DNA of 64,000 bases. Source: Sordaria brevicollis. Its lineage: Eukaryota > Ascomycota > Sordariomycetes > Sordariales > Sordariaceae. The translations under genes and the position numbers were made by a program. The notes beneath the pieces were generated by a model. The model saw only the letters and a program-made list of their open reading frames with translations. It was not told the origin of the DNA and made no database searches. Below, one piece after another: positions 49,566 through 62,164 of this stretch; the first letter of the stretch is position 1; each line of letters opens with the position of its first letter. Where the stretch lies: NCBI GenBank assembly GCA_033439795.1, contig JAUTDP010000014.1, positions 1,426,001 through 1,490,000 on the forward strand, given 5' to 3'.

Positions 49566-49853
49566 ATAGCATTGCATGAACGCAGGCGATGCGTAAGCGC
49601 AGTGCTTAGTCCTCATTCGGGGCAAAGAGGCGCTTTCGCGATGGAGGCATCATTTCAGGAAACGAAAGGCCGGTGATGGGCTCGAGATGGCGGGAGATGG
49701 ATCGTTGAAGACTGCCCGTTCTCAAACTCACGTTCTTCATGCTCGTGATTTTGTGATTGAACTACTCTTCAAGATGGCGAGGACTGAGGAGGTCGACGGG
49801 AGTTTGGGCGGCTCACCCGGGTCCCGGGGCCATGAACCGAAACCGCCGAGAGA

Positions 49854-49872
49854 CCCCCCCCCCCCCCCCCCC
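49854..49872. repeat. poly(C) tract, 19 nt
   Basis: An uninterrupted run of 19 C residues in non-coding DNA. Confidence 0.88.
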
Positions 49873-51038
49873 TTGAATCAACCCCCCTGAGCTATGGAAA
49901 GGATTCCCCGCACGCTTGACAAAGAGCAACCACCACCAAAAAAAAAGGCCGCGACGTCACTGTTTCTGCTTGCTGGGATAATGCTCGCAAACTCCATGTG
50001 AGGATGAGTGAGCTGCTTGCTCGGGCTTTCAACGGGGCCATTTCTTTCTGTTTGCGGTTTTAATGTTATATCACTTTCGTCGTCATGTTTTGATGGAGAA
50101 AAGTTGATTTCACAAATAATGATTGCGACAAGATGGGATGAGCTCCGCGTTGGAGAAGAAGGCCCGGGCTTAGAAGTCTGTGAGAACAGGATTAGGATAG
50201 GACAAGACGAGATGAACGACGTCCTGCGTCGGGGACAGCAAGCAGCAACATGTGGTCAAGACCTTACCTCGGTCGGCACCAATCCGAAAGTCGATTGACA
50301 GCCCGTGAAGTCGCATTTGTTACGCAGTAGAAGTGAAGCTGGCACCGCATATGGTAAATGATGCGCTATGGCTCTCTCAACTGATCAGGTACAGTACCGC
50401 CGAGAAGCTTGGAGCAGCTGTTCCTTGTGATGCAGTGGTCCAGTCCAGTCCAAGGCTCCAAGGATGGGAGGGGTTTTGGGGGATGAAGAGCGCCAGGATC
50501 CATTGTCCTGTCCGCCAGTCTGTCAAGGAAGCATCGCTGCCCGCATGCTGCAAGCTGTGATGATTAGCACCCCACTTTGGCGCTGCCGTGTAAGGTGGTG
50601 TGGAGGTGATGTTAGGCCAATGTAACGCGCGGGATACATTTTGTACATAAGATGAGACAGTGAGGTTATAAGATTGACTCCTCGCTCTTGTTTTCTTTCT
50701 TCCTCGAAGCTCTTCCTGTGCTTTTTCTCTTATTTTTACACTTCCATCCCACGTCTCAAACTCTTCTGAACCAACAACCCGTATACCCATATGTGAGTAA
50801 CATCTTTACTGCTTCAACTCATATAACCGCAACTACCGTTGGTTCCGATGGTGTTTTTGTTGGAGGACACGGGACGGGAGCGAAGCGACACTGCGCAAGC
50901 TGTCTGTGCCGTGTCCAGAGTATCCAACAGCTACGGGTTGTGTGAAGAAACCCCGAAGTCTCACATGTATAAAGAGGAGACGTTGCTGACAAGCTCTTTC
51001 TTCTACCGTAGCTCAAAACAAACCCCAAAACCGTCACA

Positions 51039-51702
51039 ATGGCCGCCCCCGCGAACAAGACCATCGGAGACCTCTCCGGCAAGTGGACCATGGTACGTTT
51101 GTTCTCTTTCATATTCACCATCCTGTGCCAACTCACCTACTAACCACCACTTTCCCCCCAAAAAACAGAACAAGACCCTCTCCTCCAGCATCGAGCCCGG
51201 TCTCGCCCTGCAGGGCATCAGCTGGGCCACCCGCAAGATCGTCGGCCTCGCCTCCTTGACGCTTGACATCAAGCAATACTCGGCCGCTCCCTCCCCCCCT
51301 GCCGAGCCCTCGGCCCCCGCCGTCTTCCACATCGACATCGAGCAGACCGGCACCGGCGGCATGAAGGGCACCTCGGAGAAGCGGTGCCTCGACAACATCT
51401 TCCGCGACCACAAGGACTGGCTCTTCGGCCACGTCAAGGGCCAGACGCGCTGGGTCAACCCCGAGGACATTGACGACGCCTTCTTGAAGTCTGGCTGGCT
51501 CGAGGGCGATGAGGAGAAGAAGGGCCCCAACGGCGAGTCCCACGTGTGCTCCCACGTCGAGAGCTACGATGCCGGCTGGACGGCGACCCAGATCTGGGGC
51601 TTCAAGACCATTGACGGTGTCAGAAGGCATGTCAGGAACGTGGTGATTGCCAAGGGCAAGGACAGGGTGGAGTTGCAGCTGGTTTATGATTACCTTGGTT
51701 AA
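51039..51702 (+). CDS. calycin/lipocalin-like protein
   Basis: Small soluble protein of the calycin-like (lipocalin/fatty-acid-binding fold) type found across filamentous fungi; the ligand and role are unknown. Two exons, 51039-51092 and 51169-51702 (intron 76 bp), give 196 codons (195 residues). The N-terminus carries DLSGKWTMNKTLSSSIEP, where GKW corresponds to the GxW signature at the first beta strand of lipocalins. The remainder alternates short polar and hydrophobic strands (VFHIDIEQTG, VCSHVESYD, TATQIWGFKTIDG, RHVRNVVIAKG, VELQLVYDYLG), as expected of a beta barrel. There is no signal peptide, so it is probably cytosolic. The start ATG is in a good context (CACAATGG), and codon use is strongly biased to C-ending codons, suggesting good expression. 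Confidence 0.82.
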
Positions 51703-52505
51703 GTCATCTGGGAAGGAGGATGTGTGTATTGATACCTAGCTTATTGCGATTTTTACAATTTCTACAGTTTTGAAAGCAAACTTCGCAATGCCATCTTGTA
51801 ATCAGCGAGCTTGAGTTTGGGCGCTTTGAAGCTCAGTGGTGATCGGCGTGGAGGAGAAATCCGGGGGAAACTTGGCGGAGTGGAAACATCTTCCTGAACC
51901 TGGTCCGGAAAAGGCAGGTCTTTGTCGGCTCACCAGTCAATGCCAAGACAACTGAAGCGAAAAAATAACCTCTGGGCAGAGGTCTTTCGGCACGTGTCAT
52001 CGTCGCAAGCTGTATTTTTGTTATTGTGGTGCGCTGTGAATTCCCAAAGACGAAATTGCCCTCACGGAGGCGGTTAGATGATGTACAATATCCAAAATAT
52101 CTGTTTGGGCTATTGGTATTTCGAAGGTTGAGTTCTCTCATCTTTGGCTCCCACAAATTTGAGCGCCCGCAACATCCGCCCCCTATACTAGCCTATGCGG
52201 CCTTGTCCATTGCTGGTTCCATGTTGAATGCTCCTGTGCCCGTCCTTTCCCATGTAATAGCGTTACAATTGAAACCACCATGCCCGACCCTGAACGCCCA
52301 TGATAAAAGCAAAAGTAGTCTCTCCTTAGGTTATTGAAGAACTAACGGCAGCCAAGAGGAGCTGCGGTTGCATAACTTCCCAATCCCTTGGAGCCATTGA
52401 GCATATGCCCGAGCGGTCCTCTGTGACTGTCGAGTCCGTCACATTTCTGTTTTCAAATCGTTCCGGGGTGTTTCCCCTAGGTTCAATCACACCTCAGAGA
52501 CCCCC
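51703..52505. other. intergenic region between convergent genes
   Basis: 800 bp between the stop codons of the calycin-like and CBS genes, which converge. It holds both 3' UTRs and presumably terminators. Short frames on both strands are unsupported. Confidence 0.55.
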
Positions 52506-53163
52506 TTACGCAGGCCTCCTCTTGACAAACTCCTCTAGATCCGCCACCGTCGCCACGCCCAGGACGAACCGCCTATTCTCATCCGTGATGACGGCAAAGT
52601 CCTGCTTCTGGCCCGCCGTAGCGACGCCGGCAAAGAAAGCCTCGAGCTCCTCCAGCGGCGTCTCCATGGTGATGACCTGGTACTTGGCGCCGCCCTTGCG
52701 ACGGAAGCGCATCATGGCGGTGCGCACCTCATCTTCGGGCTTAACCTCGCCGCGCTCGAGGCGGGCCTGCAGCTGAGGGATGGAGATATAACCGAGAAGG
52801 GCACGGGTCTGCGAGTCAACGATGGTCAGGTGGGTGTAGTCGCGCTCGAAGGCGGAGAGGAGGGCGAGGGAGATGGGGTCCGAGGGGTTGAGAGAGAGGG
52901 CGGCGGGAGGGTCGAGGTCTTCTACTGTGGCCTAGGAGGGGATGTTAGTTTCGATAATTTAATCTGAAGGCGTGATTTGAGTTCCTAACGATGCGCCGGG
53001 TCCAACACCGAAAACTGGCGTGCGGGCGCGTTGGTGATGCCCCTGGAGACAGGAAGCTTACCCCGCGATATCTGGAAGCCCACTTGGAGACAAAGGGCTG
53101 CTGGAGCTCGGGAACCGAGGGTGATCCTTCTGTCGCAATAGGCTGGGCCATGATGTCGGTCAT
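52506..53163 (-). CDS. CBS-domain protein
   Basis: Small protein built almost entirely of a CBS-domain pair, a module that binds adenosine-containing ligands; the partner protein is unknown. Two exons on the minus strand, 53163-53062 and 52931-52506 (intron 130 bp), give 176 codons (175 residues). The N-terminus contains LQQPFVSKWASRYRG. The first CBS unit (about residues 35-90) reads ATVEDLDPPAALSLNPSD, then HLTIVDSQTRALLGYISI. The second (about 105-170) contains YQVITMETPLEELEAFF, then FAVITDENRRFVLGVATVAD. These are the beta-strand 'x(V/I)(V/T)D..GxxxGx(I/V)(S/T)' ends typical of the fold. Two Met codons four residues apart could start it; the upstream one is used here. It diverges from the phosphate carrier. 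Confidence 0.88.
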
Positions 53164-54491
53164 ATTGGTAGGATCGTGATCTTGTTTGTGTCGGCAGTAT
53201 AGGTCGGCAGGACAAGTCGGAAGAGTCGGGTGTTGTGTCCTCTGTCGTCCGAAAACTTTCTGATGATCAATCTTCAATTAACAAGTCTCGTTGGCTGGGC
53301 AGTTGTGCGACCACATGTGTCGAAAGTTGAACCAAAAGGGTGCCCTGAAGAAGGCAGCTAGAACTACCGCTTCAACCAATCAGACATAATCCTGGAAGGT
53401 TAGTCTGGCCGTTTGGATCCACCAGGGACCACTCGCTACAGGGCTGTGAGCGATGACAAACAGTGGGTGCGCTTGCCGTAGGCTCCGGGTTCTGGTGGGG
53501 TATGTTTGGTCCCTTATTCTGACAGGAAGATGAGTTCTCAGCTCTGTTGTTCTTCAGCTTCTCTTCATCTCCATCTGAGGAGGGTTTTGTTTAACCACGC
53601 TTTTACGGATCTCTTGAAACAATCGAATCCAGAGGTATCCATTACTTCAAGTACTTGCAGAAACAAGGGCTTGTTGCGTGAACTTCAGAAAGAGCTGCCG
53701 TCGTACAAGCGCGATAAGACAAGATTAGACAAGATAAAGACGGTGGATCTTTGATTGGCTGTGATGTCACACCACCGACGTCACCAAAACAACCCGACCT
53801 GCCTCTATTCAGAGATACTTCGACCATGTACCCGTCTCACACCAATAACTCTGCCGCATTACTGGTCAGATTCTTCCAGGTCGGATCGCGATTGCCCGGT
53901 TTTGGGCGTTGAATGGCCGCGATGACGGGCAGGACAGGCGAGCAGGACATGGAAAGAACCCATCCTTCCCTTCCGCCAGCCGGCCTACCCGGCCTGAGAG
54001 GGGAGTAACATCCACAATTCAGCTTGAAAGGATCACGGTTTGTTGACTCGATCTTCTGCTATTTAACTGCTTCAATCCGAATCCTGTCTCGCTGAACGTC
54101 TCCTACCATTGTCACATAGCGCCTTCCATCTCTTCATCCTTACGATACCCTAAAAGTGTCTCTTCGGTCGTCGACATTTTCACGACTAAGACCAAGCCCT
54201 TGCAAACTAATTCACTTCACAAATTGTAAGTTTCGCTTGTTGATATGGGTTTGGAAGCTAGCTAGGGTCGGTCATTTCCCGTGTGTCACTTTGGTCACCA
54301 GCTTTGTGTAACAGCTTTACCCGTTGGGCTGTTTCCGTTATCTGCGAATCCCTCCCGGAACCTGCCCCTCATCAGCCCTGCGAAGTTTTACGAAGCTGTC
54401 AGCATTCACTCTTTTCTGGCCCATTCGCTCACATCTCTCCAGAGACATCATCATCCGGTTAATCCGTCAGAAATAGAGCACATCTATCGCA
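53164..54491. promoter_or_regulatory. divergent intergenic region between CBS and phosphate-carrier genes
   Basis: 1.3 kb between two start codons pointing apart, expected to hold both promoters. On the right, donor GTAAGT at 54226 and acceptor CTCCAG ending at 54442 would make a 217-bp 5' UTR intron of the carrier gene. Pyrimidine-rich DNA at 54090-54200 is a likely transcription-start area. No specific factor site was identified. Confidence 0.5.
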
Positions 54492-55756
54492 ATGCCGAGC
54501 GTATACCCAGGACTTGATGCCCTCCAGAACACCTTTGGTAGTTCATACCAGCCCAAGAACAATGGCGCAACTCCTCTCCAAGCACGCACCGATCTTTATC
54601 CCGCGTACTCAGTAGTCGACGATGCGAAGAGCAGGGCAAAGAAGCTCAGCGCGGAAGCCGCCCAGGAGTTCGAGGCCGCAAGCCAAAAGGCCCAGGCCAA
54701 GACTGGACACATTGAGTTGTACTCCCGCCAATACTATGCCGCCTGCACATTCGGTGGCTTGATGGCCTGTGTAAGTCTATGCCACTGCAAAAAGTAAAGG
54801 CAACGGCAAGACTGACTCTTAAAAGGGCATCACCCATACTGCGGTAACACCGTTGGATCTCGTCAAGACCAGGCGCCAAATCGACTCAAAGCTGTACAAG
54901 GGCAACTTCCAGGCTTGGGGCCATATCCTTAGGCACGAAGGTGTTCGCGGAATCTTCACCGGTTGGAGCCCAACCTTCTTCGGTTACTCGGCCCAGGGTG
55001 CGTTCAAGTATGGCTGGTATGAGTTTTTCAAGAAGAAGTATTCGGATCTCGCCGGTCCAGAGAACGCGCACAAGTACAAGACGGCACTGTACCTCAGCGC
55101 ATCCGCTTCGGCAGAATTCTTGGCCGATCTCGCGCTCTGCCCCTTCGAGGCCATCAAGGTTCGCATGCAGGGAACCATCCCATCACAGTACAAGGGCACC
55201 TTTGATGGTTTCAGCCAGATCACTGCCAAGGAGGGTTGGGGCGGTCTCTACAAAGGTCTCTACCCTCTCTGGGGCCGCCAGATCCCTTACACCATGATGA
55301 AGTTTGCTTCGTTCGAGACCATTGTTGAGAAGATCTACGAACGCCTGCCCGGTTCCAAGAGTGACTACAGCAAGGCCGCCCAGACCGGAGTCTCGTTCGT
55401 TGGTGGTTATGCTGCCGGTATTCTCTGCGCCATTGTCTCTCACCCTGCCGATGTCATGGTCAGCAAGCTCAACGCCTACCGCCAGCCTGGTGAGGGAATG
55501 GGTGCAGTCACTTCGAGAATCTACAAGGACATCGGCTTCAAGGGTCTCTGGAACGGCCTGCCTGTCAGAATTGTCATGATTGGTACCCTTACCGGTCTTC
55601 AGTGGATGATTTATGTAAGTTTCATGATATACATATTTTCTAGTAGTCGAGCTGGTGCTAACAAAACACTCGCAGGACTACTTCAAGGTCTTCATGGGCC
55701 TTCCTACCACTGGCGGTGCCGCACCTCCCAAGGAGAAGCCCGCTGAGCACTCTTGA
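54492..55756 (+). CDS. mitochondrial phosphate carrier (MIR1/PIC2 type)
   Basis: Mitochondrial carrier family (SLC25) protein importing inorganic phosphate with protons across the inner membrane for ATP synthesis. Three exons, 54492-54770, 54826-55614 and 55676-55756 (introns 55 and 61 bp), give 383 codons (382 residues). The three family signatures are present: TPLDLVKTRRQ (about residue 101), CPFEAIKVRMQ (about 198) and HPADVMVSKLN (about 299). Each follows a hydrophobic helix, giving the six-helix, three-repeat plan. The phosphate-carrier subtype is supported by YYAACTFGGLMACGITHTAV and by LYPLWGRQIPYTMMKFASFE. The ~75-residue N-terminal extension, with an AKSRAKKLSAEAAQEFEAAS helix, resembles fungal phosphate carriers. 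The start is the only upstream Met in frame. Confidence 0.95.
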
Positions 55757-56925
55757 GCAACTAAACAAAAATCATGGTGATGAATGATGTTGGAACGGAG
55801 CAAGGCGTCTTTAATGTTGGGGTCTAGCCTGGAGTTACAGATGTGTCTTATATCTTTTTCATCCTAGCAGTTGGTTAACGGATTGCTCAAGAATTGCTGT
55901 CGCAATACTCGTCAGGGCCCCTACGCTACTCAGATGGTTGATTTGCAGACCTGACGAGTAAATACATTTCCATCCGAATTAGTGAAATGTCAAGTTGCTG
56001 GAAATCAGCATCCCAATCCGCGTATCTGCATGTTCAAGGGCCTCAAGCATCTGGCCTAGAAATACGCGTAAAACATTTGGACGATGAGACGCAATGGCAA
56101 AACCATATCAAAACTCTTCAAAAAACTGAAATGAACTATCTAGAGATGAGAAGACACAAAGGCTGTGCAGTTTGGGCTTTCCCATTTTCCTCCACAAAGC
56201 TGGTCTTCTTCGTGTTCCTTCGCCACAAGTTCGTCGTCATCATGTTTGGGGCGGCCAATTACAGCGCTCGCAGGTGATTGGTGCCCCTTGTCCAAGCCTC
56301 AAACCCGCTCTATCGCAGTTACCCAATTGGGCATCTGCAGTGCTTCATCTCTGATCATCATAATCCAATCAACCCGCCGCTTCTCTTCTTCTTCACCCCA
56401 ACATACAACATCAAAACGAAACACCGTCCCCAACAATCAAAGCAGCCAACTCGAAACCCACGACGGCGCTTGCGACTCCAGTCGGACCAAAACTTCCTGA
56501 CCATTTTCACATGCGTGCTTTACAGCTCGTGCACCTTCAACTACCGACCAGACGACGAGGCGACGACCCCTCCTCGTGTGTCTGAATTGCAAGGCGGCAG
56601 AAGGGTGACGCATCTTTCAAAGGCCGACTTTGGTTGACTCACTATCATTCAAGGCGAACGATTTGCTAGCCAATTATTTATCGGTATTTCATCGACACTG
56701 TCATTTCGACATCGAGGCTCAACGCTTCCTGCTCTCTGAAAGCGGGTGAGCGGAAGTGTCAACGAGACTCATCAATAGTTGGCCATATCAGGCGCTACTC
56801 GCCTCTCATCAGACTCTACACATCATCTTCCGCTCATTAGAGAGGCCTGCTTCTGCCTTCCCTCTCTTGAAAACATCCACACCAAAAGACCATCACCAGT
56901 TTTTCACGGCCTCAGCACACCCGCC
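55757..56925. other. intergenic region upstream of the glycosyltransferase gene
   Basis: 1.17 kb with the 3' UTR of the carrier on the left and the promoter and leader of the following gene on the right. An in-frame ATG at 56779 would lengthen the next protein by 49 residues, but its translation has no family character. Nothing else was recognised. Confidence 0.5.
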
Positions 56926-59900
56926 ATGGCCCAACCACCGAACCACCCAGGGACACAACCTGGACCATCCTCCCGTCCCTCATTCCCCTCCCCACCCGGC
57001 TCTCCTCTTCCAGTCACGCCTCCTCCTCCAGCCTACGGCGACTCACTTGATCACTTCAACCTCTCACAAGCTGGCTTCCAAGCCGGCGCGGCCTTGACTG
57101 AAGACGGCCGTATCAACATACAGATCTCAGAAAAGAACCACCGACTTTCTCAACTTCTTGCCCCTGCCCTACGCAATCAACTGCTCGGTCAGCCTCCTTC
57201 CCCGGCCACCGGCCCCTTGCCACCGCCTTATATCCCCGCCAGCTTAGGTGGGCAACCGGGGCAGACGCCCCCGCCAAAGCTAAATGTGGTTATCCAAATC
57301 GTTGGGTCGAGAGGTGATGTCCAGCCCTTCGTGTCGTTGGGAAAGACACTAAAGGATACATACGGGCACCGAGTGCGAGTTGCTACGCATCCTGTCTTCC
57401 GCGACTTTGTGGAGGAGAGTGGTCTGGAGTTTTTCAGCATCGGTGGTGATCCGGCGGAGTTGATGGCGTTCATGGTGAAGCACCCTGGACTGATGCCGGG
57501 CTTTGATGCAATCAAGACGGGAGAGATTACAAAGAGGAGGAAGGGGGTTTATGAGGTGCTGATGGGGTGCTGGAGGAGTTGTATTGAAGCTGGGGATGGG
57601 ACAGGTCCGGCACCGAAGGAGTGGAAGAAGGGAGATAGGAATGCGGAAGGCGCGTTTATTGGTGAAGATGGATGGACTGTGTCGGGACAGGCAGGAGCGA
57701 ACATGGGGAGGAAGCCGTTTGTGGCGGATGCGATCATTGCGAACCCGCCCAGTTTTGCGCATATCCATTGCGCAGAGAAGTTGGGAATTCCGTTGCATAT
57801 GATGTTTACGTGAGTTTTCCTCTTCCCCTTAAGGTTTGAGTGTGCATGCATGGCTAACAAGACGACCTAGGATGCCCTGGTCACCAACAAAGGCCTTCGC
57901 TCACCCGCTGGCCAACATCGAAGCCTCAAACGCCGATGTCGCCATCACCAACTACATCTCTTACGCCCTAGTAGAGATGATGACCTGGCAAGGCTTAGGA
58001 GATGTTATCAACCGCTTCAGGGAAAAGGTGCTCGACCTTGAGCCTCTCTCTCTACTATGGGCACCGGGTCTGCTCAACCGCCTACGCATACCGACAACGT
58101 ACTGCTGGTCTCCAGCTCTGATCCCGAAGCCTAACGACTGGGCTCAAGAAATCAGTGTAGCGGGCTTCTACTTCCTTGACCTAGCGACGAACTACACTCC
58201 AGACGCCGAGCTCGCCGCATTCCTCGCCGCTGGTCCGCCACCAGTGTACATTGGCTTTGGCTCCATTGTCGTCGATGACCCTGACGCCTTGACACGCCTT
58301 ATCCTACGCGCCGTAGCCAAGGCTGGGGTCCGCGCCCTCATCTCAAAGGGATGGGGTGGCATCGGTCTTACAGAGGACATTACGCAGGCGGATTGGGCTC
58401 CTCGTCCGGATCAGTACTTTATGCTTGGCAACTGTCCGCACGACTGGCTCTTCAGCCGTGTCTCGGCTGTCGTTCACCACGGAGGAGCAGGTACCAGTGC
58501 AGCAGGCATCAAAGCCGGAAAGCCTACCGTTGTAGTTCCCTTCTTTGGGGATCAGCCTTTCTGGGGAGCAATGATCGCCAAGGCTGGTGCCGGACCGAAA
58601 CCGATTCCGAACAAGGAGCTCACAGCAGATAACCTGGCAGCGGCTATTCAAGAGGCGCTCAAGCCTGAAACACTCGCTAGGGCACAAGAGCTAGGACACA
58701 AGATCAAAGAGGAGAAAGGAGCGGATGAAGGTGGTAAGAGCTTTCATCAGTTTTTGGAGGTTGACAACATGCGTTGCAACTTGTCGCCTAGTAGGGTCGC
58801 GACATGGAGGATTAGGAGGACAAAGGTTAGGCTGAGCGCGTTCGCTGCGGAGGTCTTGGTTAGGGAAGGATTCTTGAAGTATTCTGATCTGAAGCTGTAA
58901 GTTAAACATTCCCTGAAAGTACCTGATCCGGTACTAACGACCGATAGGTACCGAACCAAGGAGCACATCACCGACGGTCAGCCGTGGGATCCCATCTCTG
59001 CTGTTACAGCAGCTTTAGTGGAAGATCTTGGAAGCATGGCCATGTCGGTTGCCGACTTTCCTAGGGAGATCTTCAAGACAAATCAGGCTAGGAGGGCTAG
59101 CAGGGCTACTGGTGGGAATGGGCAAGCTTCCGAAACTGGGACACCAGCAGAGGGAGCTCAGGAGGGCTCATCTCCCCAGGCGCGTGGAGCCCTCAGTCCT
59201 GAAAGCCAGGGTGGGCCTTCATACTTCCCTCCTACAGCGGCAGATGCTACCAAGGAAGAGGCATCCAGACCGTCATCTGCTGCCAAGGGCAAGGGGAAGT
59301 CAGTACCCTCCGCATCGCATAGCAGACAAGGCTCCTTCATGGGATCCCCCAATCAACAGTCTGCAAGCGGAAACCAACGTCCAACTACCCCAGGTGGTAC
59401 GGCAAACATTTTGGGGGCTGCGAGCCCTCAGTTGAACCTCGAGGCGTTGAATTACGAGACGGCTCTTGACGCTACTAGGAATGTTGGTCGCTTTGTTGAC
59501 ACGGGTATGAAAATGCCCATGAACGTTTGCCTTGGTTTGGCGCGCGGCTTCCGCAATGCTCCTCGTCTGTACAACGACGATACTGTGAGACCGCACGAGA
59601 AGGTAACGGACTTTGCTTCGGGCCTGAGAGTTGCTACGAAGGAGTTCGGCTTCGGCCTGTTTGATGGAATCTCAGGCCTAGTGACTCAACCGATGAGGGG
59701 CGCGGAGAAGGAAGGTGCCATGGGACTCCTCAAAGGATTCGCGAAGGGTATCGGCGGAGTTGCGCTGAAGCCAGCTGCTGCCTTCTGGTCGATTCCTGCC
59801 TATACCATGCAAGGACTCAATGCCGAGGTCAGGAACTTGCTCAGAGGCGGCGGTTGGACGAACCATATCATTGCCGCCAGGGCCCAGCAAGGAAGAGAGG

Positions 59901-61210
59901 AAATCGAGTTTGCGACGAAGGAGGAGGTGAGAGACGTAGTAGCCAGGTGGCAGGAGAAGAGGTGGGAAGATCCGGCCAAGGGTGGTTTGAGAGACTGGGT
60001 GAAGACGGATGTCCTAGGGAAAGGGAAAGGAGTCGTATCATCCGGCACAACACCTGGAGGAGCCGCCAGCGGTGCTAGTCAGGGACAGGCTCGAAGCGGA
60101 ATGGCTGCTGCTGTTGGGGCGAGCAATGATGCCGAACTGGAAAAGGCTATTCAAGCTTCAATCCAGCAGACGTCCCAGGGCAATCCCGAAGAAGACGCTC
60201 AGATTGAGGCTGCTATCCGATTGAGTCTTGCCCAGATGCTTCACCAACAGGCTCCGCTACCTCAGCAACAGCCGCCACAGTACGATGGATCCGTCCCAGA
60301 TAGGTATGAGGAGCTCAAGTCCCCTCCAGGTGTTTGGCCCCAACCAGCGACCGGCCCACCTCCGCCCTCGGCTTCAGAAGTGGCTTCACCAGGGGTACCG
60401 CCACCGGCATATACGGCCGAGTATCAAGACCAACCCCCTCCAGAGAAAACGACGCTTGCGCAGGCCATGATTGACGAGTACTTCACCGGCATTTCAGATG
60501 AGGAGTACCAAGCCCTCGTCGAAGAGGCTGTTCAGCGAAGTATCCGCGCGCAGATGTACCAGCAATCGACCATGAGCGCCAAGGAGGAGAAAGAACTTCA
60601 GAAGGCGATCGAGGCGTCCAAGTCGACCTATACCTTTGGAGTGCCTCCACCGCTACCGGCTCGTCAGTTCAGCGGGTTCACTCCGAGTGCCACGCCGAGT
60701 ACGCCCAATAACGGCGAGACCGGTGAGGATCCTGATGAGGAAGAGGAGATGAGGAAAGCGCTTGAGGAGAGTGAGCGCATGGATAGAGAGCGAAGGGAAC
60801 AGGAAGAGAGAGAGAAAAACGAGGAGGCCATTGTGTTGGAATGGGTCAAAAAGCAGAGCTTGGCTGAGGAGCAGTTCAAGGGGCGGAGCCAAAGGGGGCT
60901 TGGAGGTGGTGAAGGAAGCGGGAATGGGAGTGGAAGTGTCCAAGGTCAAGCTCAGACACAGGCTCAGACACAGGCCCATCAGATCCATCAACAGCCACAC
61001 GCCCAGGAACAAGCTCAGGCACCAGAGCAAACCCCTCTGGCGCAGGTACAAACCAAAACTCGGGGTCAGAGGCAAGAGCCTGGTGATGCGGATACGCACC
61101 ATGGGCCGATCCAAATGGAGGATAGAGATTTTGATGAGGAAGGGGAGTTTAGGAGGGCGCTGGAGGAGAGTTTGAAGATGAGTGGTCAGGGAGATGCCAA
61201 GGGGCAGTAA
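56926..61210 (+). CDS. sterol-glucosyltransferase-like protein with VPS13/ATG2-like segment and UIM motifs
   Basis: Large GT1/GT28-type glycosyltransferase related to UDP-glucose:sterol glucosyltransferases (ATG26/UGT80); the acceptor is unproven. Three exons, 56926-57809, 57871-58896 and 58948-61210, total 1,391 codons (1,390 residues). Residues ~1-117 are Pro-rich. At ~118-135 comes the donor-fold start [15 protein letters not shown]. At ~490-530 comes the UDP-sugar signature [17 protein letters not shown] followed by FFGDQPFWG. Residues ~874-911 hold a glycine-patterned stretch ([20 protein letters not shown], then [16 protein letters not shown]) like the C-terminal segment of VPS13 and ATG2 lipid-transfer proteins. 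From ~1030 come UIM-like helices: [40 protein letters not shown] and [10 protein letters not shown], plus a weaker [14 protein letters not shown]. Pro/Gln-rich linkers separate them. The start at 56926 was preferred for its strong context (CCGCCATGG). No PH or GRAM domain, usual in ATG26, was seen. Confidence 0.88.
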
Positions 61211-62164
61211 GGGATGTTGCTCACGAAAATGTTTTGCTATCTGTGTTTTGTTATAACCTTAACTATGATCATATATGATAAGTGATTCATATATCCTGTC
61301 TGGGTAGAAAGTTGTCTACGTAGCCTAGGTAGGCACGGCCTATCAAGCAAGTCTGGTTCTGTTGGCCAGATAATAATACTAGCCCAGCCAGTTTGAATAG
61401 CCTGGATGGCTCACCTAGAGGTAGCCTAGAGGTAGTTGCTCACGGGAGGATTCTGATTGGTCAAATTTGTGTGTGGAATCGAAGGACCTTCCATTTTGCG
61501 CGACAAAAAAAAGAAGCTGTCACCAGTGAGAAACTGAACTGGAAAGCAGATTGAACGGAAGGTTGACAGTCTTATCACCAACCAATACAGGGCAGGCGCA
61601 TTCGAACACCGTGCGTGGGGCCGTTACAGTTGAGTGTCCTGTGCTCGCTGTTGGTGTCGTCTTAACTCATTCTCAGAAATTGTCCGAATCCGGAAAGTCT
61701 TGACAGATCCTCAACGTCTAATTGGCCAATCTCATCACACTCGACATTTGGCAAGCACGGCCAACCGCCCTGAACCGCCCGTGATCGATGCACCACCTGT
61801 ACTCACTCATGATTATCTCACTATGGCGTCTCAATAATAAGTACAAGGTCATACGAGCCTTTTAATCTTTCCACATTGACGCACATGGGCCGCCAAGACT
61901 CCACGACAGCAACGGACGGGATTAGGTGCACGGCATTCATTGCACTCGCTCACTGCAATGCACAACAGGCATACGAAGCAGTGAACTGACCCTAAAAGCA
62001 CTGCGTTTCCCTCCACCAGACACTCCATGGTCTCCAACGTTAACCCAACTTCTTCTCGACGCTCTTCTCCTAAGGCCACTCAAACGACGAAAATTCCAAG
62101 CATCGTATTCACCTCGAGTTAGACAACCCTACGACACTGAACTTGAACGATTATATCATCGACC
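61211..62164. other. intergenic region
   Basis: About 950 bp between two plus-strand genes, holding a 3' UTR and a promoter. A short imperfect duplication (CTAGAGGTAGCCTAGAGGTAG, about 61415-61435) is visible. No gene or RNA was recognised. Confidence 0.5.

Larger units (their letters stand above)
48049..51038. other. gene-poor intergenic region right of the transposon block
   Basis: About 3 kb of normal-composition DNA with no supported gene. Short open frames on both strands have no recognisable family. It holds a CATGG repeat and a C19 run. The last ~250 bp probably contains the promoter and a 5' UTR intron of the calycin-like gene: donor GTGAGT at 50793 and acceptor CGTAG ending at 51011. 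Confidence 0.55.

Noticed and set aside
56779..56925. Upstream ATG extending the glycosyltransferase by 49 residues
   Set aside because: The extension has no family character and the ATG at 56926 has a much stronger context; it is probably 5' UTR.
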